Assembly: GCF_018069705.1 (NCBI RefSeq)
Contig: NZ_CP072943.1
Location: 1-64,000 of the forward strand
Direction of reading: 5' to 3'
Length of the DNA stretch: 64,000 nucleotides
From: Aminithiophilus ramosus
GTDB lineage: Bacteria; Synergistota; Synergistia; Synergistales; Aminithiophilaceae
In this document: positions 53,688-63,220 of the stretch, piece after piece
How positions within the stretch are numbered: the first letter of the stretch is position 1
How the letters are laid out: the number at the start of each line of letters is the position of its first letter
Notes under the pieces: generated by a model
What the model was told of the DNA's origin: nothing
The model's database searches: none
Seen by the model: the letters and a program-made list of their open reading frames with translations, nothing else
Translations under genes and position numbers: made by a program

Positions 53688-55733
53688 ATGACGATCCGGA
53701 ACAAGCTCTTCGCCATGGCCCTGGCCCTGTTGGTCATGATCGCCGCGATGACCGTCGTGACCTACGGCCGAAGTCGCGCCATGCTCCTCGATCTGGTCTC
53801 CGAGGCGGGGACGGAGATCGTGGCCCGCGCCGCCGACGCCGTCGATGCCCGCTTCGACAAGATCGCCGCCATCGCCGTCACGGCGACGGAGCTCGTCCAG
53901 AGCGCCTGGAACGCCTTCGAGGTCCGCGACGAGGCCGACGTGGAGGCCCTCCTGGCCGACCTGCTCCAGCGCGTCCGCGGCGAGGGCGTTCAGGACGTCT
54001 ATTTCGGCTACGCGGCGACGGGCAAGGTCGCCGTGGGCAGCCGATGGGCCGAGCCCGACGACTACGACGCCCGGAGCCGCCCCTGGTACAAGGAGGCCGT
54101 CGCCGCCGGGCCGGGAGCCGTCATCTTCACCGATCCCTACTTCGACCCGGCCACGCAGGGCATGGTCCTTTCCGTGGCGACGCCCCTCTACGACGGCGGC
54201 GGCTCTCTCCTGGGCGTCATGGGGACGGACGTGAGCATCAAGGAGATGAGCGCCTACGTCGAGGCCCTGAGGATTTTCGGCAAGGGACGGGGGCTCATGC
54301 TCCTCGGAAGCGGCATCGTCGCCTCCGGCTTCGGCGAGGAGGCCGTTCTCAAGGCCGACCTGACGAAGGACGAGGCCTTTCCCGAGTCCCTTCGGGCCAT
54401 CGCCCGCCGCATGATCGCCGGAGAGAGAGGGAACGCCGTCTACCGCGACGGAGAGGGCGAGCAGCAGCTCTTTTTCGCCCCCACGGCGCGGGGCTATTTC
54501 CTGGGTATCGTCTTCCCCGTCTCGGAGATCACGGCCCTCGTCCGCGGCCTGACGACGATCCTCGTCGTCATCGCCGCCGTCGCCGTCGTCCTGGCCGGGG
54601 CCCTCCTCTTCGCCGTCGTCCGGGGGCTGACGACGGCCATCGGAGCCATGGAGGCCACGACGGCCAGGCTCGGCGCCGGGGACCTGTCGATCCGCTACGA
54701 CGATTCGGGGCGCGACGAAATCGCCCACATTTCGCGCAACCTCAACGCCATGGTGGGCTCCATCGGCGGCGTTCTGACGTCGATCCGTCAGGAGGCCGAC
54801 GTGACGGCTCAGCGGTCGGAGACGCTGAGCGCCCTCTGCGAGAGGACGCTGACGTCGATGGAGGGCGTCTCCCGCTCCGTCGACACCGTTCGGGGCCTTC
54901 TCGATCACAACGTCTCGGCCCTGGAGGAGACGAACGCCTCCATCGAGGAGATCGCCTCGGGAGCCCAGTCGGCGGCCCGCGCGGCGGCCTCGGGCGCCGA
55001 GGGGGCCGCTTCGGCCTCGGAGGCCTCGGCCGGTTCCCTGACGGAGGTCAAGACCGTCATCGGCGACATCGGCAAGGCCTCCGACGAGTCGCGCCGGGCC
55101 ATCGAGAAGATCAGGGCCCTGGGCCAGTCGGTGACGGCCATCTCGGGCTTCGTCGCCACCATCACCTCCATCGCCGACCAGACGAACCTTCTGGCCCTCA
55201 ACGCGGCCATCGAGGCGGCCCGGGCCGGAGAGGCGGGACGGGGCTTCGCCGTCGTCGCCGAAGAGGTGCGCAAACTGGCCGAAGAGTCGGCTCAGGCGGC
55301 CCGCGAGGTGAACAAGCTCATCGACGGCCTCCAGCGCCATTCGGGCGACTCCGTCAGGGCGACGGAAGAGACGGGACGGATCCTCGGAGAGACTCTGGGG
55401 AGGGCCGAAGAGGCCCAGACCGTTCTCGGAGGGGCCGTCGCCGCGCTGAACGTGATGGTCGAGGCCGTTCAGAGCGTCGCCGCCGTCGCTCAGGAGCAGG
55501 CGGCGGCCTCGGAGGAAGTCACCTCGGCCGTCCAGAGCGTGACGGGGGCCTCGGGCGAGATGGTCCGCTCCGTCGAAACCATCCACGACGCGACGGCGGA
55601 GACGACCCGGGCGGCCGAGGCCATCGCCGCCCAGGCCAGGGAAATGGCTTCGGCCTCGGAAAAGCTTCGCCACGAGCTGGACCGCTTCACCCTCGCCGAT
55701 CGTTCTTCGGCGAGCCTTCCGGCGCGACGCTGA
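53688..55733 (+). CDS. Methyl-accepting chemotaxis protein (dCache type)
   Basis: A 681-residue chemoreceptor. The ATG at 53688 follows TAGGAGG. Helix 1 is [17 protein letters not shown] and helix 2 lies at about residues 285-310 ([19 protein letters not shown]). Between them is a double Cache domain with [14 protein letters not shown] and a matching [15 protein letters not shown] segment, a layout common in amino- and carboxylic-acid sensors. HAMP and the signalling tip [20 protein letters not shown] follow. A terminator comes after. Confidence 0.93.
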   Translation: MTIRNKLFAMALALLVMIAAMTVVTYGRSRAMLLDLVSEAGTEIVARAADAVDARFDKIAAIAVTATELVQSAWNAFEVRDEADVEALLADLLQRVRGEGVQDVYFGYAATGKVAVGSRWAEPDDYDARSRPWYKEAVAAGPGAVIFTDPYFDPATQGMVLSVATPLYDGGGSLLGVMGTDVSIKEMSAYVEALRIFGKGRGLMLLGSGIVASGFGEEAVLKADLTKDEAFPESLRAIARRMIAGERGNAVYRDGEGEQQLFFAPTARGYFLGIVFPVSEITALVRGLTTILVVIAAVAVVLAGALLFAVVRGLTTAIGAMEATTARLGAGDLSIRYDDSGRDEIAHISRNLNAMVGSIGGVLTSIRQEADVTAQRSETLSALCERTLTSMEGVSRSVDTVRGLLDHNVSALEETNASIEEIASGAQSAARAAASGAEGAASASEASAGSLTEVKTVIGDIGKASDESRRAIEKIRALGQSVTAISGFVATITSIADQTNLLALNAAIEAARAGEAGRGFAVVAEEVRKLAEESAQAAREVNKLIDGLQRHSGDSVRATEETGRILGETLGRAEEAQTVLGGAVAALNVMVEAVQSVAAVAQEQAAASEEVTSAVQSVTGASGEMVRSVETIHDATAETTRAAEAIAAQAREMASASEKLRHELDRFTLADRSSASLPARR

Positions 55734-55751
55734 AGGGGCGACGAACGCGCT

Positions 55752-55790
55752 GCCGGGCCCCCCGTCTCTTCCGGGGGGCCCGGCCTTTTA
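55752..55790 (+). terminator. Terminator after second chemoreceptor
   Basis: A 12-bp stem (55752-55763 with 55773-55784) followed by CTTTTAT. Confidence 0.85.
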
Positions 55791-56016
55791 TGGGCGACGA
55801 CAGGCGAGAGGGAAGGTGCTACGATAGAGAGAACTTTATTGCGCACACAAACGTGGCCGCCGCGCCGGGCGGCGGCGAAAAGGGGAGAGCGCTTGTTTTG
55901 CCAGGGGCACTGATGGTATCGTCACCCTGTCGGACGCGCTCGTCCTTCGCCTTTTGGTCCTGCGGGCACCGCGAGGGGAGGCTGCGCGAGCTTTCCGAAG
56001 CGACGGGAGGGAGACG

Positions 56017-56487
56017 ATGGCAGCGACGAAGGAAGAGATTCTTGCGACGGTGAGGGAGATCGTCGGGCCCTGGAGAGGCAGGAAGGGAGCCCTGATTCCC
56101 CTGCTGCAGGAGACGCAGAGGGTCTTCGGCTATCTGCCCTCGGAGGCGATGGAGGCCCTGTCGGAGGAGATTCGCCTTCCTCTGGCCGAGATCTACGGCG
56201 TGGCGACCTTCTACGCCCAGTTTCACCTCGAGCCCCGCGGGCGCCATGTCATCCGCGTCTGTCGCGGGACGGCCTGCCATGTCCGCGGAAGCCTCAAGCT
56301 TCTGGAGAGGCTCAAGGAGACGCTCGGCGTGGCCGAGGGGGGGACGACGGAGGACGGCCGTTTCACCCTGGAGCCCGTGGCCTGTCTGGGGGCCTGCGGC
56401 CTCGCCCCGGTCATGACGATCGGCGATCAGACCTTCGGCCGCGTCGCCGCGGAGAAGCTTCCGGAGATCCTCGCTCCCTTCCGGTAG
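56017..56487 (+). CDS. Formate dehydrogenase-associated NuoE-like subunit
   Basis: A 156-residue [2Fe-2S] thioredoxin-like protein, paralogous to HndA at 44348. The cluster cysteines are in CRGTACHVRGS and CLGACGLAP. The ATG at 56017 follows GGGAGGGAG. First gene of the second Hnd-like module, ahead of HndB-, HndC- and FdhA-type genes. A 283-base gap lies upstream, of which 55791-56016 shows no clear promoter. Confidence 0.9.
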   Translation: MAATKEEILATVREIVGPWRGRKGALIPLLQETQRVFGYLPSEAMEALSEEIRLPLAEIYGVATFYAQFHLEPRGRHVIRVCRGTACHVRGSLKLLERLKETLGVAEGGTTEDGRFTLEPVACLGACGLAPVMTIGDQTFGRVAAEKLPEILAPFR

Positions 56488-56619
56488 CTTCTTCGCGCCT
56501 GCGCCGTCGCTCGAGAGGATTTTTTCGGCATCACGGGGGGTTGGGGCATCGGGAACAGGGAAGCCGAGGGGAGGCCGGAGCCTTTCGTCGGCGGAAATCC
56601 GGAGTCGGAGGTGGAATCG
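56488..56619. other. Unusual gap inside the formate dehydrogenase operon
   Basis: 132 bases separate the NuoE-like and HndB-like genes; in the hydrogenase operon the same pair is 16 bases apart. A TTTTTT lies at 56520-56525 without a strong stem. No frame is seen. Confidence 0.4.
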
Positions 56620-56991
56620 GTGGCCAAGATCAGGACGCTTGACGATTTGAAGGAGATCAGAGAGAAGACGATGGATCTGACGGGCGCCCGCTCCCAGGGG
56701 AGGACGCGCGTCATCGTCGGCATGGGGACCTGCGGCATCGCCGCCGGGGCTCGGGCCGTCATGGAGGCCGTCATGGACGAGCTGGCCCGGCAGGGGATCA
56801 GGGACGTCTCCGTCGAGACGACGGGCTGCATCGGCATGTGCCAGCAGGAGCCCCTGCTGGACGTGATCCGCCAGGGGCAGCCGCGCATCACCTACGGAAA
56901 GGTCTCGCCCGAAGAGGCCCGCCGCATCGTCGCGGAACACGTCGTCCATGGCCGCCTCGTCGAGGACAAGGTCATCGGCCAGACGGACTGA
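56620..56991 (+). CDS. Formate dehydrogenase-associated HndB-like [2Fe-2S] subunit
   Basis: A 123-residue protein. The GTG at 56620 is chosen because GGAGGTGG (56606-56613) precedes it and the product then starts MAKIRTLDDLKEI, matching HndB at 44847. The cluster cysteines are in GTCGIAAGARA and TGCIGMCQQEP. Two bases separate it from the next gene. Confidence 0.88.
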   Translation: MAKIRTLDDLKEIREKTMDLTGARSQGRTRVIVGMGTCGIAAGARAVMEAVMDELARQGIRDVSVETTGCIGMCQQEPLLDVIRQGQPRITYGKVSPEEARRIVAEHVVHGRLVEDKVIGQTD

Positions 56992-56993
56992 CC

Positions 56994-58784
56994 ATGAGGT
57001 CCTATCGATCCCACGTCCTCCTCTGCGAGGGGACGGGATGTCTTTCGGGAGGGGCGGCGGCGCTTCGGGAGAGTCTCTGCCGCGAGCTGGCGGCGCGGGG
57101 CCTCGAGAGGGAGGTCCTCGTCGTCTCGACGGGCTGTCACGGCCTCTGCGAGATGGGCCCCGTCGTCGTCGTCTACCCCGAAGGGACCTTCTACTGCCGC
57201 GTCGGTCCCTCCGACGTGGCCGAGATCGTCGAGGAACATCTGTTCAAGGGGCGCCCCGTCGAGCGCCTCGTCTACCGGGACGAATCGAAGGTCTCCGTTC
57301 CCCGCTACAGCGAGATTCCCTTCTATCGCAAGCAGCGCCGCATCGCCCTGCGCAACTGCGGCTACATCAATCCCGACAACATCGACGAGTACATCGCCCG
57401 CGACGGCTACGTGGCCCTGATCCGGGCCCTGCGGGAAAGCACGCCCCGCCAGGTTCTGGAGGAGGTCACCGCCTCGGGGCTTCGGGGCCGGGGAGGAGGC
57501 GGCTTTCCGACGGGGCTCAAATGGGGCTTCTGCGCCGGCGCCGCAGGCGACAAGAAGTACGTCATCTGCAACGCCGACGAGGGGGACCCCGGGGCCTTCA
57601 TGGACCGCTCCATTCTCGAGGGCGATCCCCATTCCGTCGTCGAGGGGATGGCCCTGGGCGCCTACGCCATCGGCGCCGACGAGGGGTATATCTACTGCCG
57701 GGCCGAGTATCCCCTGGCGGTGCGACGTCTCGAGAGAACCATCGAGGCCGCCATGGAGTACGGCCTCCTGGGTCCCTCCGTCGCCGGGACGGATTTCGCC
57801 TTCCACCTCCACGTCAAGGAGGGGGCCGGCGCCTTCGTCTGCGGCGAGGAGACGGCCCTCATGGCCTCCATCGAGGGACGACGGGGCATGCCCCGTCCCC
57901 GTCCTCCCTTCCCGGCCAACAGGGGGCTCTGGGGATGCCCGACGAACATCAACAACGTCGAGACCTGGGCCAACGTCCCGGCCATCGTCCGCAACGGCGG
58001 CGCCTGGTACGCCGCCCTGGGGACGGAGAAGTCCAAGGGGACGAAGGTCTTCGCCCTGACGGGGAAGGTCAACCACACGGGGCTGGTCGAGGTGCCCATG
58101 GGGACGACGCTCCGCGAGATCGTCTTCGAGATCGGCGGCGGCATCCTGAACGGACGGAAGTTCAAGGCCGTCCAGATCGGAGGTCCCTCGGGGGGCTGTC
58201 TCACGGAGGAGCATCTCGACCTTCCCGTCAGCTACGAGTCCCTGGCCCAGGCGGGGGCCATCATGGGCTCGGGAGGTCTCGTCGTCATGGACGAGGAGAA
58301 CTGCATGGTCGACGTGGCCAAGTTCTTCCTCGAGTTCACCCAGGCCGAATCCTGCGGCAAATGCCCCCCCTGCCGGGAGGGGACGAAGAAGATGCTCGAC
58401 ATCCTGAACCGGATCTGTTCGGGCAGGGGGCGGCCGGAAGATCTGGACGCGCTGGAATACCTGGCCACCATGATCAAGGAGACCTCCCTCTGCGGCCTGG
58501 GCCAGACGGCGCCCAACCCGGTTCTGACGACGCTGCGCTATTTCCGTCACGAATACGAGGCCCACATCGACGAGAAGCGCTGTCCCGCCGGGGCCTGCGT
58601 CGCCCTGACCCGGTTCGTCATCGACGGCGGGAAGTGCATCGGCTGCGCCAAGTGCGCCCGGATCTGTCCCGCGTCGGCCATCTCGGGCGCCGTGAGGGAG
58701 CCCCACGCCATCGACGGCGAACGGTGCGTCAAGTGCGGCGCCTGTCTGGCCGCCTGTCCCGTCGGGGCCATCGCCCGCAAGTGA
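56994..58784 (+). CDS. Formate dehydrogenase-associated NuoF-like flavoprotein
   Basis: A 596-residue paralogue of HndC. In order: an N-terminal [2Fe-2S] domain (CEGTGC...GCHGLCEMGP), the FMN/NAD motifs SGLRGRGGGGFPTGLKW and GAGAFVCGEETAL, ESCGKCPPCREG, and the C-terminal [4Fe-4S] pair CIGCAKCARICP and CVKCGACLAACP. It would pass electrons between NAD(P)H and the formate dehydrogenase subunit. This layout is that of the HylB subunit of bifurcating formate dehydrogenases. Confidence 0.92.
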   Translation: MRSYRSHVLLCEGTGCLSGGAAALRESLCRELAARGLEREVLVVSTGCHGLCEMGPVVVVYPEGTFYCRVGPSDVAEIVEEHLFKGRPVERLVYRDESKVSVPRYSEIPFYRKQRRIALRNCGYINPDNIDEYIARDGYVALIRALRESTPRQVLEEVTASGLRGRGGGGFPTGLKWGFCAGAAGDKKYVICNADEGDPGAFMDRSILEGDPHSVVEGMALGAYAIGADEGYIYCRAEYPLAVRRLERTIEAAMEYGLLGPSVAGTDFAFHLHVKEGAGAFVCGEETALMASIEGRRGMPRPRPPFPANRGLWGCPTNINNVETWANVPAIVRNGGAWYAALGTEKSKGTKVFALTGKVNHTGLVEVPMGTTLREIVFEIGGGILNGRKFKAVQIGGPSGGCLTEEHLDLPVSYESLAQAGAIMGSGGLVVMDEENCMVDVAKFFLEFTQAESCGKCPPCREGTKKMLDILNRICSGRGRPEDLDALEYLATMIKETSLCGLGQTAPNPVLTTLRYFRHEYEAHIDEKRCPAGACVALTRFVIDGGKCIGCAKCARICPASAISGAVREPHAIDGERCVKCGACLAACPVGAIARK

Positions 58785-58795
58785 GGAGGAAGGCC

Positions 58796-61507
58796 GTGGA
58801 ATCCATCACCCTGACCATCGACGGGAAGACGATCGTCGCCGAAAGGGGCATGACGATTCTCCAGGCCGCCCGCCGAGGCGGCATTCACATCCCCACCCTC
58901 TGCGACCATCCGGCCCTTCCCGTCGCCGGGGCCTGCCGGATCTGTCTCGTCGAGGTGGAGAGGAGCCCCAAGCTCCTGACGGCCTGTTCCACTCCCGCCG
59001 AGGCGGGTATGGTCGTCCGCACGGCCGCGCCCCGCGTCCTGGCGGCCCGGCGGGCCGTCGTCGAGCTCCTCCTCATCCGCCATCCCCTGGACTGCTTCTC
59101 CTGCTCGAGCAACGGCAAGTGCGAGCTTCAGGACGTGGCCTACGAGCTGGGCATCAAGGCCTCTCCCTTCACCGAAGAGGGCGACACCTGCCGCTCCTAC
59201 GCCATCGAGGACGCCAACCCCTTCTACGTCCGGGACATGAACAAGTGCATCCTCTGCGGACGCTGCGTCCGCGCCTGCGACAGCCTGGCCCGCTGCCACG
59301 CCATCGACTTCCAGAACCGCGGCATCAGGACCATGGTTCAGCCTCCCGTCGGCAGGGATCTGGAACATTCGGACTGCACCTTCTGCGGCCAGTGCGTCCA
59401 GCTCTGCCCCGTGGGCGCCCTCTCCGAGAAGGCCTCGGCGGGGAAGGGGCGCCCCTGGGAGCTTCGATCGGTGAAGACGACCTGTTCCTACTGCGGCGTC
59501 GGCTGCGAGCTCGACATTCAGGTCAACACCAGAACAGGACGCATCGCCAACGTGACGACGGACTACGGAAGCCCCACGTCGCTCAACGGCGGGCGCTGCT
59601 GCGTCAAGGGGCGCTTCGCCTGGCAGTTCGTCCACAGCGAGGAGCGTCTCACCAGGCCCCTCATCAGGGAGAAGGGGCTTTTCCGCGAGGTCGACTGGCC
59701 CGAGGCCCTCGACGTCGTCGCCGCCAGGATGACGGCCCTCAGGGACGCCTCCGGTCCCGACGCCCTGGGCTTCTTCTCGTCGGCCCGCTGCACCAACGAG
59801 GAAAACTATCTCTTTCAGCGTCTGGCAAGGGAGGTGATGGGCACCAACAACGTCGACCACTGTGCCCATCTGTGACACGCTCCCACGGTGAAAGGTCTCG
59901 GCGAGACCTTCGGAAGCGGCGCCATGACCAACGACTACGACTCCCTCAAGGAGGCCGACGTGCTCCTTGTCATCGGTTCCAACACGACGGAGACCCACCC
60001 CGTCATCGGCTCCTGGATCAAGGAGCGCAAGGCCGGGGGGGCCAGGCTCATCGTCTGCGATCCCCGCAGGATCGAGCTGGCCCGGTATGCCGACGTCCAC
60101 ATCCGCCACAGGAGCGGGAGCGACGTGGCCCTCGTCAACGGTCTCATGCACGTCATCCTCCGCGACAGCCTCCACGACGGGGCCTTCGTCGAGGCCCGCG
60201 TCGAGAATGTCGAGGCCCTCGGGAAAGTCGTCAGGGAGTACACGCCGGAGAGGACGAGCGCGATCACGGGCGTTCCCGCCGATCTCATCGAAAAGGCGGC
60301 CAGAACCTACGCCGCGGGCCCCAGGTCGGCCATCTTCTACACCATGGGCATCACCCAGCACCGGTGCGGCACCGACAACGTCCGCTCCCTGGCCAACCTG
60401 GCCCTTCTCTGCGGCATGGTGGGCCGACCCGGCACGGGCGTCAATCCCCTGCGGGGTCAGAACAACGTCCAGGGCGCCTGCGACATGGGGGCCCTGCCCG
60501 ATGTCTTCACCGGTTACCAGAAGGTGGCCGACGGCGGCGTCCGGGCCAGGATGAAGGGCCTCTGGAAGTGCGGCGATCTTCCCGCCGCCCCGGGCATGAC
60601 CCTCGTTAAGATGGTGGAGGCCGCCGCCGCGGGCGATCTCAAGTGCCTCTACGTCATGGGAGAGAACCCCATGGTGAGCGATCCCGACACGAACCACGTC
60701 CGCCGGGCTCTGGAGAACCTGGAGTTCCTCGTCGTCCAGGACATCTTCCTCACCGAGACGGCCCAGATGGCCGACGTCGTCCTCCCCGCCGCCTGCTGGG
60801 CCGAGAAGGAGGGGACCTTCACCAACACGACCCGCACGGTCCAGCGCGTCCGCAGGGCCGTCGAGGCCCCGGGGGAGGCCCGGCCCGACTGGCAGATCCT
60901 CACCGATCTGGCCCGCCGCCTCGGCGCCGACTGGTCCTTCGGGAGCGCCTCCGAGGTCTTCGACGCCGTCGCCGCCTGCACGCCCAGCTACGGCGGCATG
61001 AGTCACGGGCGCCTCGACGGGGGACCGCTCTCCTGGCCCTGCCCCTCCGTCGATCATCCCGGGACGCCCAACCTCCACGTGGACAGGTTCGCCCGACCGG
61101 GCGGCAAGGCGATCTTCGTCCCCTGCGAGTGGAGGGCGCCCCACGAGTGGCCCGACGAGGCCTTCCCCTTCCTGGCCACGACGGGACGCATCCTGTACCA
61201 CTATCACACGGGCAGCATGAGCCGGCGGAGCGCCCCCGGCGAATTCGTCAAGGAACTCTTCATCGAGATCAACGCCCATGACGCCGAGGCCCTTCGCGCG
61301 GGAGAGGGCGCCATGCTGCGCGTCACCTCCCGGCGCGGCGCCCTCGAGGGGCGGGCCAAGATCACCGATCGCGTCCCGCCCGGAATGGTCTTTCTGCCCT
61401 TCCACTTCGCCGAGGCCGGAGCCAACCGCCTCACGGCATCCGTCGTCGATCCCGACTCGGAGACGCCGGCCTACAAGATCAGCGCCGTCACTATCGTCGC
61501 GCTCTGA
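58796..61507 (+). CDS. fdhA: Selenocysteine formate dehydrogenase, NuoG-like N-terminus
   Basis: One 903-residue protein read through an in-frame TGA at 59873-59875 (codon 360). The GTG start at 58796 follows GAGGAGGAAGG. In order: a [2Fe-2S] domain (C36, C47, C50), HPLDCFSCSSNGKCELQ, two ferredoxin clusters (CILCGRCVRACD, CTFCGQCVQLCP), then the molybdopterin domain with CSYCGVGCELDIQV. Around the TGA the protein reads HCAHL-Sec-HAPTVKGLGETFGSG, the canonical active site with selenocysteine next to His. The downstream part has GMVGRPGTGVNPLRGQNNVQ. It oxidises formate or reduces CO2 at Mo or W. Confidence 0.95.
59873..59910 (+). promoter_or_regulatory. Selenocysteine TGA with candidate SECIS hairpin
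   Basis: The in-frame TGA is at 59873-59875. Sixteen bases later an 8-bp perfect stem (59892-59899 with 59903-59910) closes a 3-base loop, at a spacing like bacterial SECIS elements that recruit SelB. The selA, selB and selC genes are not in the window. Confidence 0.75.
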
Positions 61508-61552
61508 GGGAGGAAGCCGTCCCGGCTTTCTCCCCTCTCAAGGAGGATTCCC

Positions 61553-62368
61553 ATGAACTTCAAAACGCCTGTCGAACTTGCCGAAGGCGCCTGTCTGGCC
61601 GCCGAGACGAAAAGCCGACGCACCGTCGCCCAGCTGCTTGTCCTGGGGACGCTGGCCGGGGCTTACATCGCCTTCGGCGGTTTCTTCATGCTCATCGTCA
61701 CCCAGGACCTGGCCGGCTTCGCCGGCGTCGGCGTGAGCCGTCTCATGGGCGGAGGGGCCTTCTCCCTGGGGCTCATGCTCGTCGTCGTCGCCGGCGGGGA
61801 GCTCTTCACGGGCAACTGCATGATGCCTCTGGGAACGTTGGCGGGGTGCGCTCCCCTCGGAAAGGTCCTGCGCAACTGGTTCTGGGTCTACGTCGCCAAC
61901 GCCCTGGGCTCCCTCGTCGTCCTCTTTCTGCTTCACCGCGCCGGCCTTCTCCGGGGGGCCGTCGCGGCCAACGCCCTGAAGATCGCCGTCGCCAAGACGA
62001 GCCTGACCGTCGGCGAGGCCTTCTGCCGTGGTATCCTCTGCAACTGGCTCGTCGTCCTGGCCGTATGGATGAGCATGGCCGCCACCGACATCGCCGGCAA
62101 GCTCCTGGCCATCCTTTTCCCCATCACGGCCTTCGTCGCCTCGGGCTTCGAGCACTGCGTGGCCAACTTCTTCCTCATCCCCGCCGGCCTCCTGGCGGCG
62201 GGGGAGGGGGCGGAGGCCCTCCTTTCTCCGGCCCGGCTCTCCCTGGGAGGCCTTTTCCGCAACCTCGTCCCCGTGACGGCGGGCAACATCGTCGGAGGCG
62301 TCCTCTTCGTCGCCGTCGCCTACTTCTTCGTCTTCCGCGACAGGCTCAGGAGGCCCGACGGGCCGTGA
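61553..62368 (+). CDS. Formate/nitrite transporter family channel (FocA-like)
   Basis: A 271-residue pentameric-channel family protein with six membrane helices. It starts NFKTPVELAEGACLAAETKS and has GELFTGNCMMPLG (the omega-loop region), CRGILCNWLVVLAVWMS and GFEHCVANFFLIPAG with the central His of the channel. Its place just after fdhA supports formate as the substrate. An AAGGAGG ribosome site precedes the ATG. It overlaps mobA by 4 bases. Confidence 0.93.
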   Translation: MNFKTPVELAEGACLAAETKSRRTVAQLLVLGTLAGAYIAFGGFFMLIVTQDLAGFAGVGVSRLMGGGAFSLGLMLVVVAGGELFTGNCMMPLGTLAGCAPLGKVLRNWFWVYVANALGSLVVLFLLHRAGLLRGAVAANALKIAVAKTSLTVGEAFCRGILCNWLVVLAVWMSMAATDIAGKLLAILFPITAFVASGFEHCVANFFLIPAGLLAAGEGAEALLSPARLSLGGLFRNLVPVTAGNIVGGVLFVAVAYFFVFRDRLRRPDGP

Positions 62369-63000
62369 CGCCCGCCGCGGGACCTCTGGAGGCCTCGGCC
62401 GTCGTTCTCGGCGGCGGCCGGGGACGGCGGATGGGGGGCAACAAGCTCTTCCTGGCCGTCGACGGCGTCCTTCTTCTGGAGCGGGTTCTGCGGCGTCTCG
62501 TCCCCCTCTTCCCCGAGATCGTCCTGGCCGTGGGCCCCGAAGACGAGGAGCCGCTGAGACGACGCCTCCCCTCCCTCTCATCGGCCCGGCCCGTCGCCGT
62601 CGCCGTCGACGCCGTCTCCGGCCTGGGGCCCCTGCAGGGGCTGACGTCGGCCCTGAAGGCTCTGAGGGGCGACTGGGCCTTCGTCGTCGGCTGCGACATG
62701 CCCTGGATCCAGGAGGCCGTCGTGCGGAGCCTGTGGCAGGCCCGGGAGGCGGGAAGCGACGTCCTCTGCGCCTCCGTCGACGGCTACCTCGAACCCCTCC
62801 ACGCCTTTTACCGCCGCACCTGTCTTCCCTTCGCCGAGGCGGCCCTCGCCTCGGGCGACCGACGCCTCAAAGCCTTTTACGGCGATGTCCGCGTCACCGT
62901 CGTCGCCGAGGCGGCCTTCCGATGTCTTCCCGGCTACCGCCGATCCTTCCAGGGCATCAACACCCCCTCCGAGCTGAACCGTCTCACCGATCTTCCCTGA
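62365..63000 (+). CDS. mobA: Molybdenum cofactor guanylyltransferase MobA
   Basis: A 211-residue nucleotidyltransferase attaching GMP to molybdopterin to form the guanine dinucleotide cofactor that formate dehydrogenases need. The N-terminal motif is VVLGGGRGRRMGGNKLFL, followed by GPLQGLTSALKAL and the metal-binding FVVGCDMPW. The GTG at 62365 overlaps the stop of the formate channel gene (GTGA). Its presence here ties cofactor supply to fdhA. Confidence 0.9.
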   Translation: MTPAAGPLEASAVVLGGGRGRRMGGNKLFLAVDGVLLLERVLRRLVPLFPEIVLAVGPEDEEPLRRRLPSLSSARPVAVAVDAVSGLGPLQGLTSALKALRGDWAFVVGCDMPWIQEAVVRSLWQAREAGSDVLCASVDGYLEPLHAFYRRTCLPFAEAALASGDRRLKAFYGDVRVTVVAEAAFRCLPGYRRSFQGINTPSELNRLTDLP

Positions 63001-63063
63001 GGGACTCTCTGCGGCAGAAGGATGCCGCTTGGCGTCGGTCCGCAGTGCATGCTCGATTAAACC

Positions 63064-63092
63064 TTGACTTCCTGTGGACGATCCCATATTGT
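63064..63092 (+). promoter_or_regulatory. Predicted promoter of the last gene
   Basis: The -35 TTGACT (63064-63069), a 17-base spacer and the -10 TATTGT (63087-63092), about 130 bases before the ATG at 63221. Confidence 0.6.
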
Positions 63093-63220
63093 TCTTACAA
63101 TCGGCATCAAAGCCCCATCGCCCGAGGGCGGGGGCCGAAGGGGGGTGTCGTCTCTCCCTTTCTTCATTGCCGCCTTTGAGAGAGTCCGCTACAGAAGAGA
63201 ATGAGGAGGCGTCTGAAGGA

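Noticed and set aside
59873-59875. TGA read as a nonsense mutation splitting fdhA into two pseudogenes
   Set aside because: The flanking residues are the conserved selenocysteine site and a SECIS-like hairpin follows, so read-through is expected.
58547-61405. Long minus-strand frame of about 950 codons
   Set aside because: Antisense shadow of the formate dehydrogenase gene; no recognisable domain and no ribosome site.
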